A DNA stretch of 64,000 nt from Didymodactylos carnosus (Eukaryota; Rotifera; Eurotatoria; Philodinida; Philodinidae). A program made the translations under genes and the position numbers. Under the pieces are notes generated by a model that made no database searches, was not told the DNA's origin, and saw nothing but the letters and a program-made list of their open reading frames with translations. Below, piece by piece: positions 1-14,800 of this stretch (positions are counted from its first letter, which is position 1; each line of letters opens with the position of its first letter). The stretch spans positions 1 through 64,000 of the forward strand of contig CAJNOQ010000049.1 of assembly GCA_905250885.1 (NCBI GenBank), written 5' to 3'.

Positions 1-3000
1 TGCGAAACAAGGGGCCGTTTTTTCTCATTATCCTGCCCCCTGGGGCCCCTATGGATATAGGAAAGGTCGGTGTGAAAAATTCGGGTGACCACTCATTTTG
101 AAGATCTTTTCATGACGAATCAAATGGTGATGTCAAAATTCGATTTCAATCTTTTTTGACCCCATTTAGTGACTTCGCAATGAAAAGTGAGAACGGAAAC
201 ACCTATGGAAAAACACGGAAAATCGACCAAATATACGGTTGAATAGCAGAAGCTCCGAGCTTTCTAACGGTACCAACCGTTTTTGTTCATCGCATACTAA
301 TCAAAAGTTATTAAGAAATGGCCATCCTTTTTCTTTTCTGAAATGGATAATAGTGTTAATTAACAGACGAAAAATTCGATAAAAGGTCAAATAGTGACAC
401 CGTATCAGATATTGATTTTTTAATTTTTTATTCTCATTCATTTTATAAAACAAATCTATTTTGTTTTATAATATGTATCGAGACTGATTTGATACTCTGT
501 TTAGTTGATTTTGGCTTACATAATATCCAATTGTGAGATACAATGTCATAATTTTTTTTCGAAACTAAAAGTATTGATTTACATCCCTTCATAAGCCCTC
601 GTCATATGATAAAATGACTTTAAAATCTTCATTTTAATTCAAATTAAAAAGAAAAATTGACAATTTCATCTTTGTGAGCAAATAAAAATTAGTAGATTAA
701 AATATTGTCAATAATACTACACATTACAGATTCTTTGTTTTTATCTTTCATTTCAATATCAATTTCTCTCTATCGTTCATATTCGTCTTCCATTCATATA
801 TTCATTCCAATAGCTAATTTGTCTTCAATCAAATATACCGAATCATTATCATTATTGACTATTTATCTATTAGAATTTTGTTTTTCTCCTCTTGTAATAA
901 TAAGCTCATGATCTATGAGTCTAGAAAGAGAACGCATTGAAGAAAAAAAAATAACGCATTGATTTTTCTTTTTATGACTCTTCTTCTTTATTTTCTATGT
1001 ATGTTAAATTCGATCATATCTTTTTCAAACATACATATGCTTTCGAATTAATCATATCAACGCATATATCATTTGAATACATATCTATGGACGAAGGTGT
1101 TTTGTTTCATTTTTTATCCCATACGGACTGACATCATAAAAAAAAGATGGAAAACAATTGTAAAAATGATGAAGAAAAAAAATAAAGAAATACGCTGATA
1201 TTTTTTTGCGTTTATGATTGTCGAATAGCTTTCAATTGTTTTCTTGATATTATAATACGCATTTCTGTAGAAAAAAAGGTGTTATTGATGTGTATCAATA
1301 ATGTTTAATGGGTTTAAATTGATGCGACAAATAATAAGTTAATAGCTATAAAACAAAATAAAATAGTTAAAAATTTACAAATTTAACATTTATAATGTGT
1401 TTTAAGATAATTCTATGATAGACATCAAAGATAATCTTTGTATATATTAAGATTTTACCGATGAAAAATTAGTGAACAATTACGTATGATTATCAGTTGT
1501 TTCATCGGATTATGAAACTTTATCTCATTGGAAAAAAAAGACAAAAAAGAAAATAGAGACTATAAAATAAGATTTATGGTTCAATATGATTCTTAATTGA
1601 CAGGAATAAAATACCGAAATTTAAAAAGTCTTTCATCTATGACATTAAATAACATTGAAGAAGAAGATACAAGTATATAATAATTATAATGGAGGGAGAA
1701 ATATGTGCATAAAGAATAATAGGGTTGTCATTGAATTTTCTACTTGATTAAATTTTCATGCCTTATGAACTCCACCCTTGATCACGATAGATATTTACAC
1801 ATTCTCATACAGTAATGATAATACAAGTCAAAATTTGATGTGATGATAAGAGAGAAAGAGAAAGAAAAAGAGACAGCAGCTATGTGTGGTTTTATTGCAA
1901 AGAGAGAGAGAGAGAGAAAGAGATCCGTTTGACAGGTTCGAATTATTTACCACCTTTTGTTTTATGACAGATGAGCCTTAAAACCAAAAAAAAAATTCAT
2001 CTTTTCCTTTACAAAAACACGGCTAATAAGAAAGCGAGAGGGAAAGAGGATGAAACAAAAAATGTATAAATAGCAGGCAAGTTTTTTTCTCAACAATTCT
2101 TGGTTAAGATATCGCAACATCTTCCATGATAAAACTAATTTATACTTTTACTATCTCGGTTATAAGTTAAAATTAAAGGATAGAAGATGTTTGCTTATAT
2201 GATATAAAAATGCAGCAGCTCATTTTACTTTTGGCGAGATGAAAGTCGTTTCGTAACAATGGTTTTTTGTCTACAATTGACAAACAGTAAATGTGACATA
2301 GCATATCATTCTGCATTTTTACACGTTATTTTTTAGTGTTTCATGGTCACTTGTTCAATGAACAGAGCTAATTTTCTTCATTGAGGTATAATAGAAAAAA
2401 AACAAAAAAAAATCAACGGTTTTTTTTACTTCATTTATGGTACATACTATACCGTTTTCTTGAATAATTGAGCAGTTTTCAATTCAATATGTTATCTCTC
2501 TATTTCGTTCGGTACTCAAAAACAAAACTTATGAACAATAATTCATCATCTCTTTAATAAAAACATATCTGTTGCAATTTGTGTGTGTGATACTAATAAA
2601 TCAGAATATTTGTACTAATATGTAGAATTTATATATATTTGTAGAAATATATTTTATATTTCGCGTACTATCTGATTCCCAAAAATTTCTAAGATAAATT
2701 TTATCAAAATTCATCACAGACATGGCTTAGAATACAATCTTACTACAGATAATCCTGTATAATATATAACAGAGGGCAATTACATTTAATAGGTGGTTTT
2801 TCTATCTCTAGCGTTAACTTCATGCTTTAGTCGATCTTTCATTCAAATCTAGACTCTGAAAATAAAAGTAAAATAGAAGTCTTTCCACTCATTTGAATAT
2901 GACATTTTTATAGACGTTTTGATTGCACTTATTGTGTGACACACAAAAAAATTCGTTTTTACGGTTCAACTATTTTTATAATTCCTTTTGTGTAATGTCA

Positions 3001-3204
3001 TTGAGCTTATTCATACTGTTGTTAAGAGAAAGAGAGAGAGAATAAGTTACTGGTTGCTTCACGTTTTTGTATATGTAATTAAATAGTTCATTCGCTAAAT
3101 TCCTCTATATGTCAAATACTTTTATCTTTTGTAGAATATTGAATACTGAGCCATAATATTTTAATTGATCGAGAGTATCAATAGTATAAAAACAATATAA
3201 AACA
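1..3204. other. Left-edge non-coding region
   Basis: I see no gene. The first roughly 330 bases are less AT-rich than what follows, with runs such as ggggcc and cctggggccc near 12-53, and may be the end of a dispersed repeat cut by the window edge. The rest is AT-rich with poly-purine and GAGA-type runs around 1850-1925. The part just before 3205 should hold the TGIF-like gene's promoter and 5' UTR, but I could not place a TATA box or transcription start with confidence. Confidence 0.5.
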
Positions 3205-4338
3205 ATGACAAATTTACTACCGTCACTTAACTATTTGTCATTGCCATCACCAGCATCTCAACCAACAATCATACAACAATCACCAAAAAGTTATCATCAA
3301 CAGGACATATATCATCAACCTCAAATCTGTCAACAACCACAATATGCCAATGATTCATCACAATTGTTAACATCACCATCTAGTTATGCTACTACCAATA
3401 ATCATCAATATCAGACATCACAAGGAAAAATTAATATTTGTCAAACACATGATCAACAAACCGATTCTGATTGTGATTTGGATAGTTCATCAAATTCAAT
3501 ATTATCGGGTTCATCAACAAATAATAATAATAATAAATTAAAAAAACGTCGTGCAAACTTACCTAAGGATAGCGTAAGTACTAGCTGAAAGATATATTAT
3601 TTTACCATAATATTCTTTTTCCATACATCAACCACGACTGTTAGGTTTTCTAAAGGTAATAAATTCATCTTGATACAGTTTAAAAAAGATATTTTCCAGA
3701 ATTCAACCATATTCTCGTGAACCACGTAACATAAACTACTGAGCAAGTTGGAGAAAGACCGAACACTCATTTTTCAATAATGGAAAAGATTATAGGTTTT
3801 TTTTCGTTTTCTAGGTTCGCATATTGAAAAATTGGCTATATGAGCATCGATACAATGCCTATCCAACTGATGATGAAAAGGCAAATTTAAGTAGACGCGC
3901 GGATTTAACGATAAATCAAGTGTGTAATTGGTTTATAAATGCCCGCCGACGAATTTTACCCGATTTATTGAAGAAAGAAGGCACAGATCCTAAAAAATAC
4001 ACAATATCAAGAAGATTTTCACGAGATAATAAACGTTCAGCATCGTCCTCTACCAACGATATTGATAACAATAACAATAGTAGTAGTAATATCAATAATA
4101 TAATATCGAATTCGAATGAAAATACATCAGCTAATAACACTACGTCTATCATAACGTTAAGTAATGGCACATTCAATGATAATAATCGAGCAACGAATAC
4201 AATTCTATATGTTCCACCGCCTCCGCCACCAGCACCACAGACATCCAGTAATAATGTCAAATTGAACGTTATAGTTGCTCAAAGTTCATTTTATGGTGGC
4301 GGTTTGGATACGCGCCCATCACCAGTCAAACTTGAAGT

Positions 4339-4371
<33 letters not shown>

Positions 4372-5206
4372 TATATTGTCAAATTCACAATTATTAAACA
4401 CAACTGCAAAAGAACTATTACAAACCGAAACATCACTAGTATCGACCACAGCGACCAATACAGGAACCACAACCGCATCATTGATACCAATTCGAACAAC
4501 GGCAACATGCCATAACAACAATTATTTGGCAACCTATCCAAATGGAAAATCCTTGTATGTTCCAAATTTGGATAATGCATTAGCATCGAATAATAACAAT
4601 TTAACTGTTGTTTTGAACAATAGTACAGTATCATCTGAGATGTACTTAAATAAACCGTCAACATTAACGCCCCCGACAACGCCGTCGACAACACGTCAAC
4701 CAAAATATTTATCAGAATGCATCACATCAATTATATCACCACCACCAACACCTATAACATCGAGTGAGTCTTCTCAACAAAAAAATACTAATGACGATAC
4801 ATTGGCTCGATCAACATCATCAACAACATTTGTACTTCATACGGTACTTTCTGAATTAAGAAAACGTCAATTAACATCCTCGTCAAATGACAATGAACAA
4901 GTGATTATTACAAAAATAAAAAATTGCGATAATGAGTTTGACAATAATCGATCGTCATATTCTCGACAACAGCAAATACTGTCAGAAGATGGTGGTAATA
5001 CTGTAAAACGTTTTCGTCTCGATAAAACAACATTATCTCCACCACCATCATCAACGTCATCGTTACCTTCTTCTTCAAATAATGGTGATTTAGCCGGTTT
5101 TCAATTACTTGTTGACGTTGCTGTCAAAGAATTACAACGTATGCAGGATGATCCAACGGCAACGACAAATCAACCAAACCAATATGTAGCTTTATTGTGC
5201 AATTAG
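3205..5206 (+). CDS. TGIF: TGIF-like TALE homeodomain transcription factor
   Basis: Nuclear DNA-binding protein of the TALE homeobox class, TGIF group. In other animals these repress transcription and limit TGF-beta/Smad and retinoid signalling. Exons are 3205-3573 and 3815-5206, with a 241-bp intron (gtaagt...ctag). The product is 586 aa. The homeodomain (about residues 112-180) is split by the intron: exon 1 ends with [11 protein letters not shown] and exon 2 resumes [17 protein letters not shown]. The three-residue TALE loop insertion (AYP), the recognition helix [11 protein letters not shown] with Ile at position 50, and the trailing TISRR are typical of TGIF rather than Meis, Pbx or Irx. 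The rest is low-complexity: Gln/His/Ser-rich before the domain and Asn/Ser/Thr/Pro-rich after it, with a run of about twelve TCA serine codons near 4336. The start ATG at 3205 is the first in frame and follows A-rich leader sequence. AATAAA at 5617-5622 is a plausible poly(A) signal. Family assignment is firm; orthology to one vertebrate paralogue is not. Confidence 0.93.
4336..4371 (+). repeat. TCA trinucleotide repeat coding poly-Ser
   Basis: About twelve TCA units in frame inside the second exon of the TGIF-like gene. It is a homopolymeric serine tract in an already disordered tail and probably varies in length between alleles. The boundaries are approximate to one unit. Confidence 0.8.
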
Positions 5207-8200
5207 TTTAGATTTTTTGCTTGTTTTTTGTGTGTTTTTCCGTTCTTTTGGTTTTGTTTTATTTTATATTCTAGTATATATATTTCATTTTGATATATAT
5301 GTTTACATGTAGCAAGATGCTAAAACAGCTAAGTTACAGCTTTAAACGCTGGTTTTTCCTTCTATACGACTTGTTTTGTATTTTATTTATGTGTGTGTGT
5401 GTGCCAAGAGGCAAACTACAGCACTTAGTGCCGAGTTTGGTACTGAACAGTGCTGAAAAGTGCTGTGCAAAATGAAAGTGCTGTTTTCTTCTTGGTGTGT
5501 GCTTTTTCTGTAAACAGTACTCTGTTCGTCATTTTTGTTTGTTACACTTTTTTTCATTTTTGAGCTGTTTTCAGTTTTAAAATGGTTAAAAAAGCAAAGC
5601 CATGGTGCTTAAGATAAATAAATAAAAAAAGATACTATATATCTTCTGAAAAACGCGATCAGCACGGTATTTAATATTAATAATACCAGAAGTTTGAAAT
5701 CCTTCACACCAATTCAATGTTCTTGACTTTTCAACAATATTTCATACTCGTATTTTACATTCGTTTCAAAGATATGGTGGATAAACGGTTTCTGACTGGA
5801 AAAAAACTGAATAAAACTAAGAACAAGGTTAAGGATATAGTCAGTGGGTTTCTACGTGCGATTAGGTCTAATTTGTAACTGTAGAAAAAAAGGCGTTACA
5901 CTTTCGTTTTACATGGCGTAAACATGATCGATAAATTTGATGTGACTTTGTAAATATTTACCTAATTGGTTAAAACAATCGTTTGCACATGTCTATATTC
6001 ATACGTGTGTGTAATCAGTTCCTATTTTCACACGGTTCTATTTAATACACGCGTACGTATCAATTCGTACATCATATCTCTCTCTATACAGTAGATATAT
6101 TTATTTAAGATCCTCAAATAATCAGATATGTATTGTATATGTAAGCAAAATACTTATCAAAAAATAAAGATATTTAGTAATTAGTCGTTTACTGTCTATC
6201 CAATTAACAAATGACGATTATTGCCTGTATAGGAAGAGAGATTGAGTTTGTTGATGTTTTGTTGTGACAAATAAATGACATGTAGAGACAATGAAACAAA
6301 ATGAAATTGTAGAGTTGGAAGGACACAAATAATTAGTTGCTCAATATATATACTCTCTGAACTCTATAGAATGTCTATTTAATAATTGACTTCATACTGC
6401 ACAACACATAAAAGAAGAGCGTGTTAGAAACATTGTTGTCTCATGAAGTTTGTTAAGATGTAATCTGCTTAATATCAGGTCACTCTTCCAATGTGTGTAC
6501 ACTTATGGGTATTCTAGTAATTGTCATCAATAGTACGTTTTGAGATGTGTCATCAGAACATACGCATAACCTATTGGTCCCTTCTGCGAAAAGTATCTTT
6601 TGCTTAAGCTAGCAGCAGCAGTATATATCCTTCACATTTTTTCCCCAAAATATTCCCCAGTTTGGCGTTATAATTAAAGATACTTTTGCGACAAATAACG
6701 GGTGAAAGTTTGAGCAATCTGCAGCTGTACCTTGTTGACTGAGTACGGTTCCTTATTTATATCAACAGTGGATCCTGTTATGCTAGCTTACCATTTAACA
6801 AAACTAGCTTGTGTCAACGATTGTATACGACTCTTCAACCATAGTTGCCTGAGATATATATGTTATCATTATCTCTTTTGATTAAATTATCCACAAAATA
6901 TCTACCAGCCATCTTTCCGTGTTTTGCGGACGAACCAACGTACACACGCGATTTAAGTATCACTGTAATAAGTCAACCAGTTCCTATTCCTTAATTTCAG
7001 TTGTCTACTACTGCACAAGAAATAGTTAAGATTAAGAAGAATTATTGAGTGTTTCCAAAGTTTCAGCAAAATCTAACATGAAATTCTATATTTTTACTAC
7101 AAGGTTAATCCAACTTCATTTTTGAAGTTAGGACGTGATGCTGTATTTTCTTGACGAATTTGATAAAAATACGCTAGATGAGATAGTTAAGTGTAAGCGG
7201 CTAGTATCGACTTAAGCTTACGGTGATGCTACTGCTTTGGATCTAGCATTTGTGGTTAGCATACTCTGACCAACACTTTGATGGTCAGAATTAGGCTTCA
7301 TTTTAGCAATATTCTAAAAATTATGACCTTAAGCACAGATTCATGTCGAGACTCAAGTGCTTACTTGTTAAAACTTAAGAATTCCCATAAAACGATCCAT
7401 CCTCACAGTCCGGAAGGTAAAAAATCAGGGTACATCAAGACGAGGTTATAGTAGCAATTCTTTACAAATCAAGTAGAGGATCAGACAAATGTGTTGCTTT
7501 TGAAATCTTGTCCTTAACTTTTGCTTCTAATGAAGCTCGATCAAAATTTATGCGTAAGTCAGCTCAGTCTCTATGTATTCCTATCAAATTAATAATAAAG
7601 TAAGGTTATCTTAAATCACCACTGCGAGTTTCAGCTTGACAAAAAGATGTTGTCCAGAAGTTCATTCTGTACATGTTTTTCAAAAAGTCTTTTGGCATTT
7701 ACTTTCTATTCATAACTCTGTTTTGATTTGTCTGTATCTTTTGATGAATTTTTCCCACCAAAAAAACTCTTAAAACTATAGAGGTCCTTATATGCACTCA
7801 TTTTGGTTTGTATTTTAGAGTGAGTGTGTTATTCTGCGATCGATTGTTCAATGCACGATTCTTGTTATAAAGTTAAACCAACCAGCAATATTTCATTTGT
7901 CGTACATTGCTTTAATTATAATGACCTTGATCAATTTAGTTGATTATAGAGAGAGGCTGACGCTTTGTATACGATTGAGTAGAATTTCAGCTTATTATTG
8001 GAGACGCTGTCTCATTCTCAATTCTTTGTGCTGGCTCATTTATTCTCACTAGCCATCAAATTTTGAAGAAAACGAAAGAGTAACTCTGACTCGTGAAATA
8101 TGAAGTTACGGACTCGCCATTCATGTTACCATATTGTTGTTATTTTGCATATTATTTTTTTGACGTCTAGCCTTTTCGAAGTTCACTGCTAGCACTTGTC

Positions 8201-8898
8201 GGTTTTTTTCAATGAAGTAAAAAAGTATACACTTTGTTTATTCTCACAAAAGAAATTTTGAAGAAACTTTTTGAAAATAGATACCAAATTTTTTTACTCT
8301 TCTGTCCCGAAAGTTGAGCTACGTTTCTGGCTGTATCAAAGTGTAGCCAAAGCAGCATTCGTTATCTTTTTGTTCGCAGTCATTGAAAATAGACGTGAAT
8401 TGACAGCTAGCAGGTCCTTTGAAAAGGCTAAATATCAAGAAAAAAAATGTGCAAAGCGACTGAGAATTGAAACCGGAAAGAGTATATTAAGCCGAATTTG
8501 ATGTTGAAGATTACCATAAGATAATTTTTAGTTGATTTCAATGAACTTTTTCATAACTTCGTAGTTTTATCGTAGATGACGAGCAAGGCTGCCGTATCTC
8601 GAGATCCAGCGAATTTTAGATAGTATAGTATGGGTAGACATGACATGTTTCGCGCTTTTATTTTGTTCAGTTATCTTAGGCGTGACACAAAATTCAAGTA
8701 TCAAAACAAATATTTTGACGTGAGATTTCCTAATTTTTGTTTAATAACCAATAATAAAAAAAAAGTTTCACGTAGGACATAGATGGCAATGAGCGTACTA
8801 TGCTTTTGTTCAAATTTCTTTTCAATAAACTTTTAGGCTATAATCTGTTTAGATTAGCGATGTAGACCAAATACGAAAGTTTAAGCATTATTTCAACA
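5207..8898. other. Intergenic region between the TGIF-like and Brahma genes
   Basis: About 3.7 kb with no open frame that looks coding. It starts with the 3' UTR of the TGIF-like gene, which has overlapping AATAAA motifs near 5617-5626 and a GTGCTG-rich patch near 5420-5485. A short open frame at 8271-8501 has no recognisable motif. Two partly similar stretches occur near 8034-8085 and 8235-8275 (ttattctcac followed by attttgaaga). The final part must contain the Brahma promoter and 5' UTR. Confidence 0.5.
5617..5626 (+). terminator. Poly(A) signal of the TGIF-like gene
   Basis: Two overlapping AATAAA hexamers (5617-5622 and 5621-5626), about 410 bp after the stop codon and on the same strand as the gene. 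The placement is reasonable, but a cleavage site cannot be seen directly. Confidence 0.4.
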
Positions 8899-11800
8899 AT
8901 GAATCCAATGAACAATCAAACTCAAAGTAAGCTTGAATAATTTTGCTTTTTCTATGTGTTTGTATAGAGAATACGAGAGGGATAAATGGTATTCACTATA
9001 GTGAATACCATCATATATGACTTAAAATTATACAACTTTTATTCTCACTACAACTTCATAGTGAGAATAGTAAAAGCTATCTATATGTATGTTGCTTTGT
9101 TTTAGTGTACATGCCGCAAGGAATAGCAACTACGAATAGTGACTCATCTTCTCTTATGAATACGATGAATGCAAATCAGTTTAGTTTATATAATCATCAA
9201 TTGAATGCCTATAAATATCTTGTACGTAATCAACCAGTTCCAGAGCAACATTTAATGGCAATCAAACGTCAACAACAGCAACAGTATTTTAATCAAATCC
9301 CTTCACAAATGCCAAATACTTCAATGATGGTGAATAAGCCAGTATCATCATTAGCTGGAGTGAGCATGTCCGGTTCACCGTCTTATGGAATGCCAGTTCC
9401 ATCACCTAGTGGTATGCAACAACCCCCAAAAACGATGATAAATGGTACTGCTAATATATATAGTAATAATCGCATGTCAAGTTCAACACCACAAATGCAG
9501 CAGCCGTCTGGAGGTTATATAACTGGATCTGCTCTTGGTCCTGTACATCATCAACAACAGTTAGCCGGCGGTTATTATCCATCATCCTCATCTATAATAT
9601 CTCCACATCAGAATGGCAGCAGTTCTACTTATTCAGTTCAGATACCAACAACAACACAACCTCAACAAACTTCAACGAGTATTGCTCAACAAAATGAAAA
9701 TTCTTTAACAAACGGTTTACCTAATAATAATAATAATATATCCTCAGTCACAATGCCATCGGCATCAAATGTTCCAGTAACAAATAATCAAACACCATCG
9801 TCGCGACTGAACAAGTGAGAGTTGTTGTATTTTGTTGATTATTAAAACCCTATAGTTTTTTTCTTTTTGTATTTTAGTATGCGAATCACACCGATACAAA
9901 AACCATGTGGTGTTGATATGCATGAAATTATGCAGGAACGTGAAATATGTATGCAACATCAAATAATTAATCGTATCAGTGAATTAGAAAAACTTTTACC
10001 AACATTGTCATTAGATGATTTACGAACGAAAGCCACTATTGAACTAAAGGCACTGAAACTTTTAGCATTTCAACGACAGGTAAAAACAAAGATAATTATC
10101 GACAATCTACTTTCAGTCAGTTATAGCCTCATCATCAATATTTTTCTTGATAGCTTCGTATTGAGGTCACAACATGTATGCGTCTTGATTCAACATTAGA
10201 AACTGGTACAAATCCACGTGTATATAAACGAACGAAACATTTTGGTGTACGTGAAGCGCGTGCAACGGAAAAGCTAGAAAAACAACAAAAACAAGAAATT
10301 GAACGTAAACGTCGACAAAAACACCAAGAATATTTGAATGCTGTGTTAACAATAGCTAAGGAATTTAAAGAATATCATAAAAATGTACAGTTGAAAGTAA
10401 GCAAATTAAGTAAAGCAGTTCAAAGTTGGCATCAAAATACGGAACGCGAACAAAAGAAAGAACAAGAAAAGCGTGAACGTGAACGTATGAGACGTTTAAT
10501 GAACGAAGATGAAGAAGGTTATAGAAAATTAATTGATGAAAAGAAGGACAAACGTTTAGCTTATTTATTATCACAAACAGATGCTTATATTATTAGTTTA
10601 ACAAACCTTGTTAAGGAACATCAAGATGATATTCGAAAGAAAAAAACGGAAAAAAAAGCAAAAGTAAAACCAGTGCCAATCAAACAAGAACCAGGCACAC
10701 AAGTAAATACTGGTACACCATCTACGACAGCAATATCGACCGAAGACACAACGGATATACATGTTAAAGTCGTACACACATCAACGGGAGAAATACGTGA
10801 GGGGTTAGACGCACCATTAGCATCAGAATTAGATTCATGGTTAGAACAAAATCCTGGATGGGATCCAGTACCGAGAGAAAATAGCGACGATGAAAATGAC
10901 GTAAGTGAGCTTTTTGACAGAAAGATATTACAGTAGATAATGGCGTTCTTGTCATTTAGGACGAAGAAGGATCATCATCAACGACCGTCACGGCAAATAC
11001 GCTTCTACCTGCTGATCCAACCCCAGACCAACAACAAAGTGATATTGTGGAAGATGAAAAAGGGATCAAAGATGATTTAACCATAGCCAAAGCTGCACCA
11101 GAAGACGATGAATATCATTCAGCTGGATTACAATCTTATTACGCTGTTGCGCATAAAGTACGTGAACGTGTTATAAAACAATCATCATTGTTAATTGGTG
11201 GTCAGCTGAAACCATATCAGATACAAGGTTTAGAATGGCTTGTGTCACTGTATAATAACAATTTAAATGGAATACTTGCTGATGAAATGGGTCTGGGAAA
11301 GGTAAATCCAGTGAAATTATAGAGCATTGTTTTATCTGTAGTTATTGTTTTTCTTCTTTCAGACTATTCAAACAATTGGTTTAATTACATATCTGATGGA
11401 AGTGAAAAAAGTGAATGGACCATATCTTATCATTGTACCACTTTCGTACGTGGAGTTGTAGCAATCACTTTAATTTGAAAACATTTATTTTGTTTTTCAG
11501 TACACTTGCAAATTGGGTGAATGAATTTACGAAATGGGCACCAGCCGTAGTGAACATTATATTCAAGGGAAATCCAGCCATACGAAAAGCATTAGGTCAA
11601 TCACTTAAAACGGGAAAATTTAACGTTTTATTGACAACTTATGAATACATTATTAAAGATAAAGCCATGTTATCTAAGATAAAATGGCGTTACATGATCA
11701 TTGACGAGGGACATCGAATGAAAAATCATCATTGTAAACTAACACAAATATTAAATACATTTTATTTGGCGCCACATCGTCTTCTATTGACGGGAACACC

Positions 11801-14800
11801 ACTACAAAATAAACTACCAGAATTATGGGCATTATTAAATTTTTTGTTACCAAGCATATTTCGATCATGCAGTATGTATTAGTTATTTGCTGATATAAAA
11901 CATTATGGTTATGTATATGCCTATTTCTAGCTACATTTGAACAATGGTTCAATGCTCCATTTGCCACCACTGGAGAAAAAGTAGAATTGAATTCTGAAGA
12001 AACGCTGCTTATAATAAGACGTTTACACAAAGTACTTCGTCCATTTTTACTTCGTCGACTTAAACGTGAAGTTGAAAGTCAATTACCAGAAAAAGTATAT
12101 AATTTTTGAAAGTCAGTTCTGTAATACTCGTCAATATTTTCTTGTTTTAGATTGAATATGTTATAAAATGTGATATGTCAGCACTTCAACGTGTCATGTA
12201 CAATAGTATGCAATCGTGTGGAATATTGTTAACAGACGACAAAGATGGAAAGGTAGCTAGAATATAATTGTGCCTTGCACAAGTTGTGATGTCGACAGAC
12301 TTTGTATGTGATGAATAATGACAGAAAGCACTGCAATAGTAGAAGAGTTCATAATAATTCTGTTCAACACACTAGACGGCAGTGTACAGGTATTAGAGTA
12401 AAATCTATCTTAGATGTAGAGTTAGAAGAAAGAAACATCACATCTTTACATAATTAAGGCTAAGCTATTGTATTGTCTTTCCCGCACTATCGAAAATTCT
12501 TTTCTCAACAAAGAAAGAAACAATTTATTTTGTTCTCAAAGTTTTCCTTAAAAAATGGCGCCGGCAACAAAATGTATGAAAAAGTTCTAAGTCCAAAATA
12601 CATTTTCCGTTAACTTCTTCCATCTTAGGGCACAGAATGTGGACCACTGCTCGAAAAATGAATAAGCATTGATTAATCTCGAGTATATTAAGAACAATAT
12701 CCCGTTTTTAGAACTTTTCTAAGTAACATAGTTCTCTAGATCATGAGGACATTTTACACAAAACAGCGACCAAAGAAAAAAAAACCATTTTTCGCATCAA
12801 AAACACATAATGTCTGTCGACATAAAGACGATATAATTCAAGTGCAAGTTTTATATACGCTCTTGATTGCTTCTCGTTCAATAGATTTTGTATGTATACT
12901 ATATTTAACATTTTCTAGGGAAAATCAAATCCAAAAGCATTGATGAACACAATCATGCAATTGAGAAAAATTTGTAATCATCCATTTATGTTTGCTGAAC
13001 TTGAAGAGAAAATTAGTCAATATTTCAATTATGCAAACGGCATGTGTAATGGGTACGTTAAATAATTTGATTTAGAATATATTACGAATGAGAAAATCAC
13101 TTTTTGACTTATGCAAAAATTAAAAACTAACAAAATTCTTTATCTGTCAATAGGAAACAAACTTCACCCTTGTTTATTTTTATTCTAGGGCTGATTTATA
13201 TCGTGCCTCGGGTAAATTTGAACTTTTAGATCGTATACTACCAAAATTAAAGGTAACAAATCATAGAGTACTATTGTTTTGTCAAATGACATCGTTAATG
13301 ACAATAATGGAAGATTATTTTGCTTTTAAAAGTAACTAACTACTATGGTTTCTTCTAGTTTACTAACTTTATAATGAATATTATTTCTTGTAGATTTTAA
13401 ATATTTACGACTCGACGGTCAAACAAAATCGGAAGAACGTGGTGATTTATTAGCAAAATTTAGTGAAGAAAATTCGGATTATTTTATTTTTCTTCTGTCT
13501 ACACGAGCTGGAGGACTTGGTTTAAATTTACAAACAGCTGATACCGTTGTTATATTTGATTCTGATTGGAATCCTCATCAGGTATGTGTATTTTAGAATT
13601 ATTGAGAAAAAAAGTTCAAATAGTATTTATTTGTAGGATCTTCAAGCACAAGATCGTGCACATCGTATTGGCCAACAAAATGAAGTTAGAGTATTACGTT
13701 TAATGACAGTGAACAGTGTTGAAGAAAAAATTTTGGCTGCTGCACGATATAAATTAAATGTTGATGAAAAAGTTATACAAGCTGGTATGTTCGATAATAA
13801 ATCGACAGGAAATGAACGTAAACAATTTTTACAACAAATATTAACACAAGAGAACGAAGATGCGGATGAAGAAGAAGATGAAGTGCCCGATGATGAAACA
13901 ATAAATCAAATGATAGCACGATCAGAAGATGAATATAATCTATTTAATGTAAATTTGTACATTTTCTGTTTATTTGAATTTTGTGATAAATATTTACTTA
14001 TTTGTTTAGAGAATGGATCGTGAACGTCGACATGCTGATGCACGATTGGCAAATCGTAAACCTCGTCTCATGGAAGAATCAGAATTACCAGCATGGTTAT
14101 TAAAAGATCCAAAAGAATTAGAAAAACATCTTCTTGATCAAGAGACGTTGGATCTAGTTGGACGTGGTGCAAGACATCGAAAAGAAGTTGATTATACTGA
14201 TGCATTAACAGACAAAGAATGGATGAGAGTAAGTTAAATTTTAATTGTAGAAATTAATTTTTTTATATTTATTATTCGAATTTCAATTTAAAGGCAATTG
14301 AAGATGGAAATCTTGATCAAATAGAAGAACGAAAAAGACGTCGAAAACGACGTATTATAAATGTTGATGATGACGATGATATGAACGATATAATTAAAGA
14401 AGAAATGGATTTGGATATGAGTATAACAAATAATAATATGAGTTTAAATACAAGTAATAATCCAAATTCGAGTGGTAAAAGTAAACGTTTGGGAAAACGA
14501 AAAATAAAAGAAAATAATCGAAATAATAATGAACCAATAAATCCAAAATTACTCAAACAAATGAAAGTTCTACTTGAAATTGTTATTAAATATAAAGACA
14601 AGTATGTTAGAAAGTTATTTTTTAAGCATAAATTTAAACTATTATTATTTGTTTATTTTAGTGAAGACAATCGAATACTTAGCCGTCCATTTATGCGTTT
14701 ACCAACACAAAAAGAGTTACCAGAATATTATGAAATGATTAAACATCCAGTAGATTTTAATAAAATTAAAGTTTGTTATCTAAAAAATTTCTTTTATTAA

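Noticed and set aside
1925-1960. ggttcgaatt-type word resembling a tRNA T-loop
   Set aside because: No matching acceptor stem, D-arm or anticodon arm around it. No tRNA or rRNA gene could be supported anywhere in the window.
3916-4703. Minus-strand open frames over the TGIF-like second exon
   Set aside because: Shadows of the Asn/Ser/Thr-rich sense frame, giving poly-Leu and poly-Asp on the opposite strand.
8271-8501. 76-codon open frame upstream of Brahma
   Set aside because: No similarity or splice context that I recognise. Could be chance in intergenic DNA.
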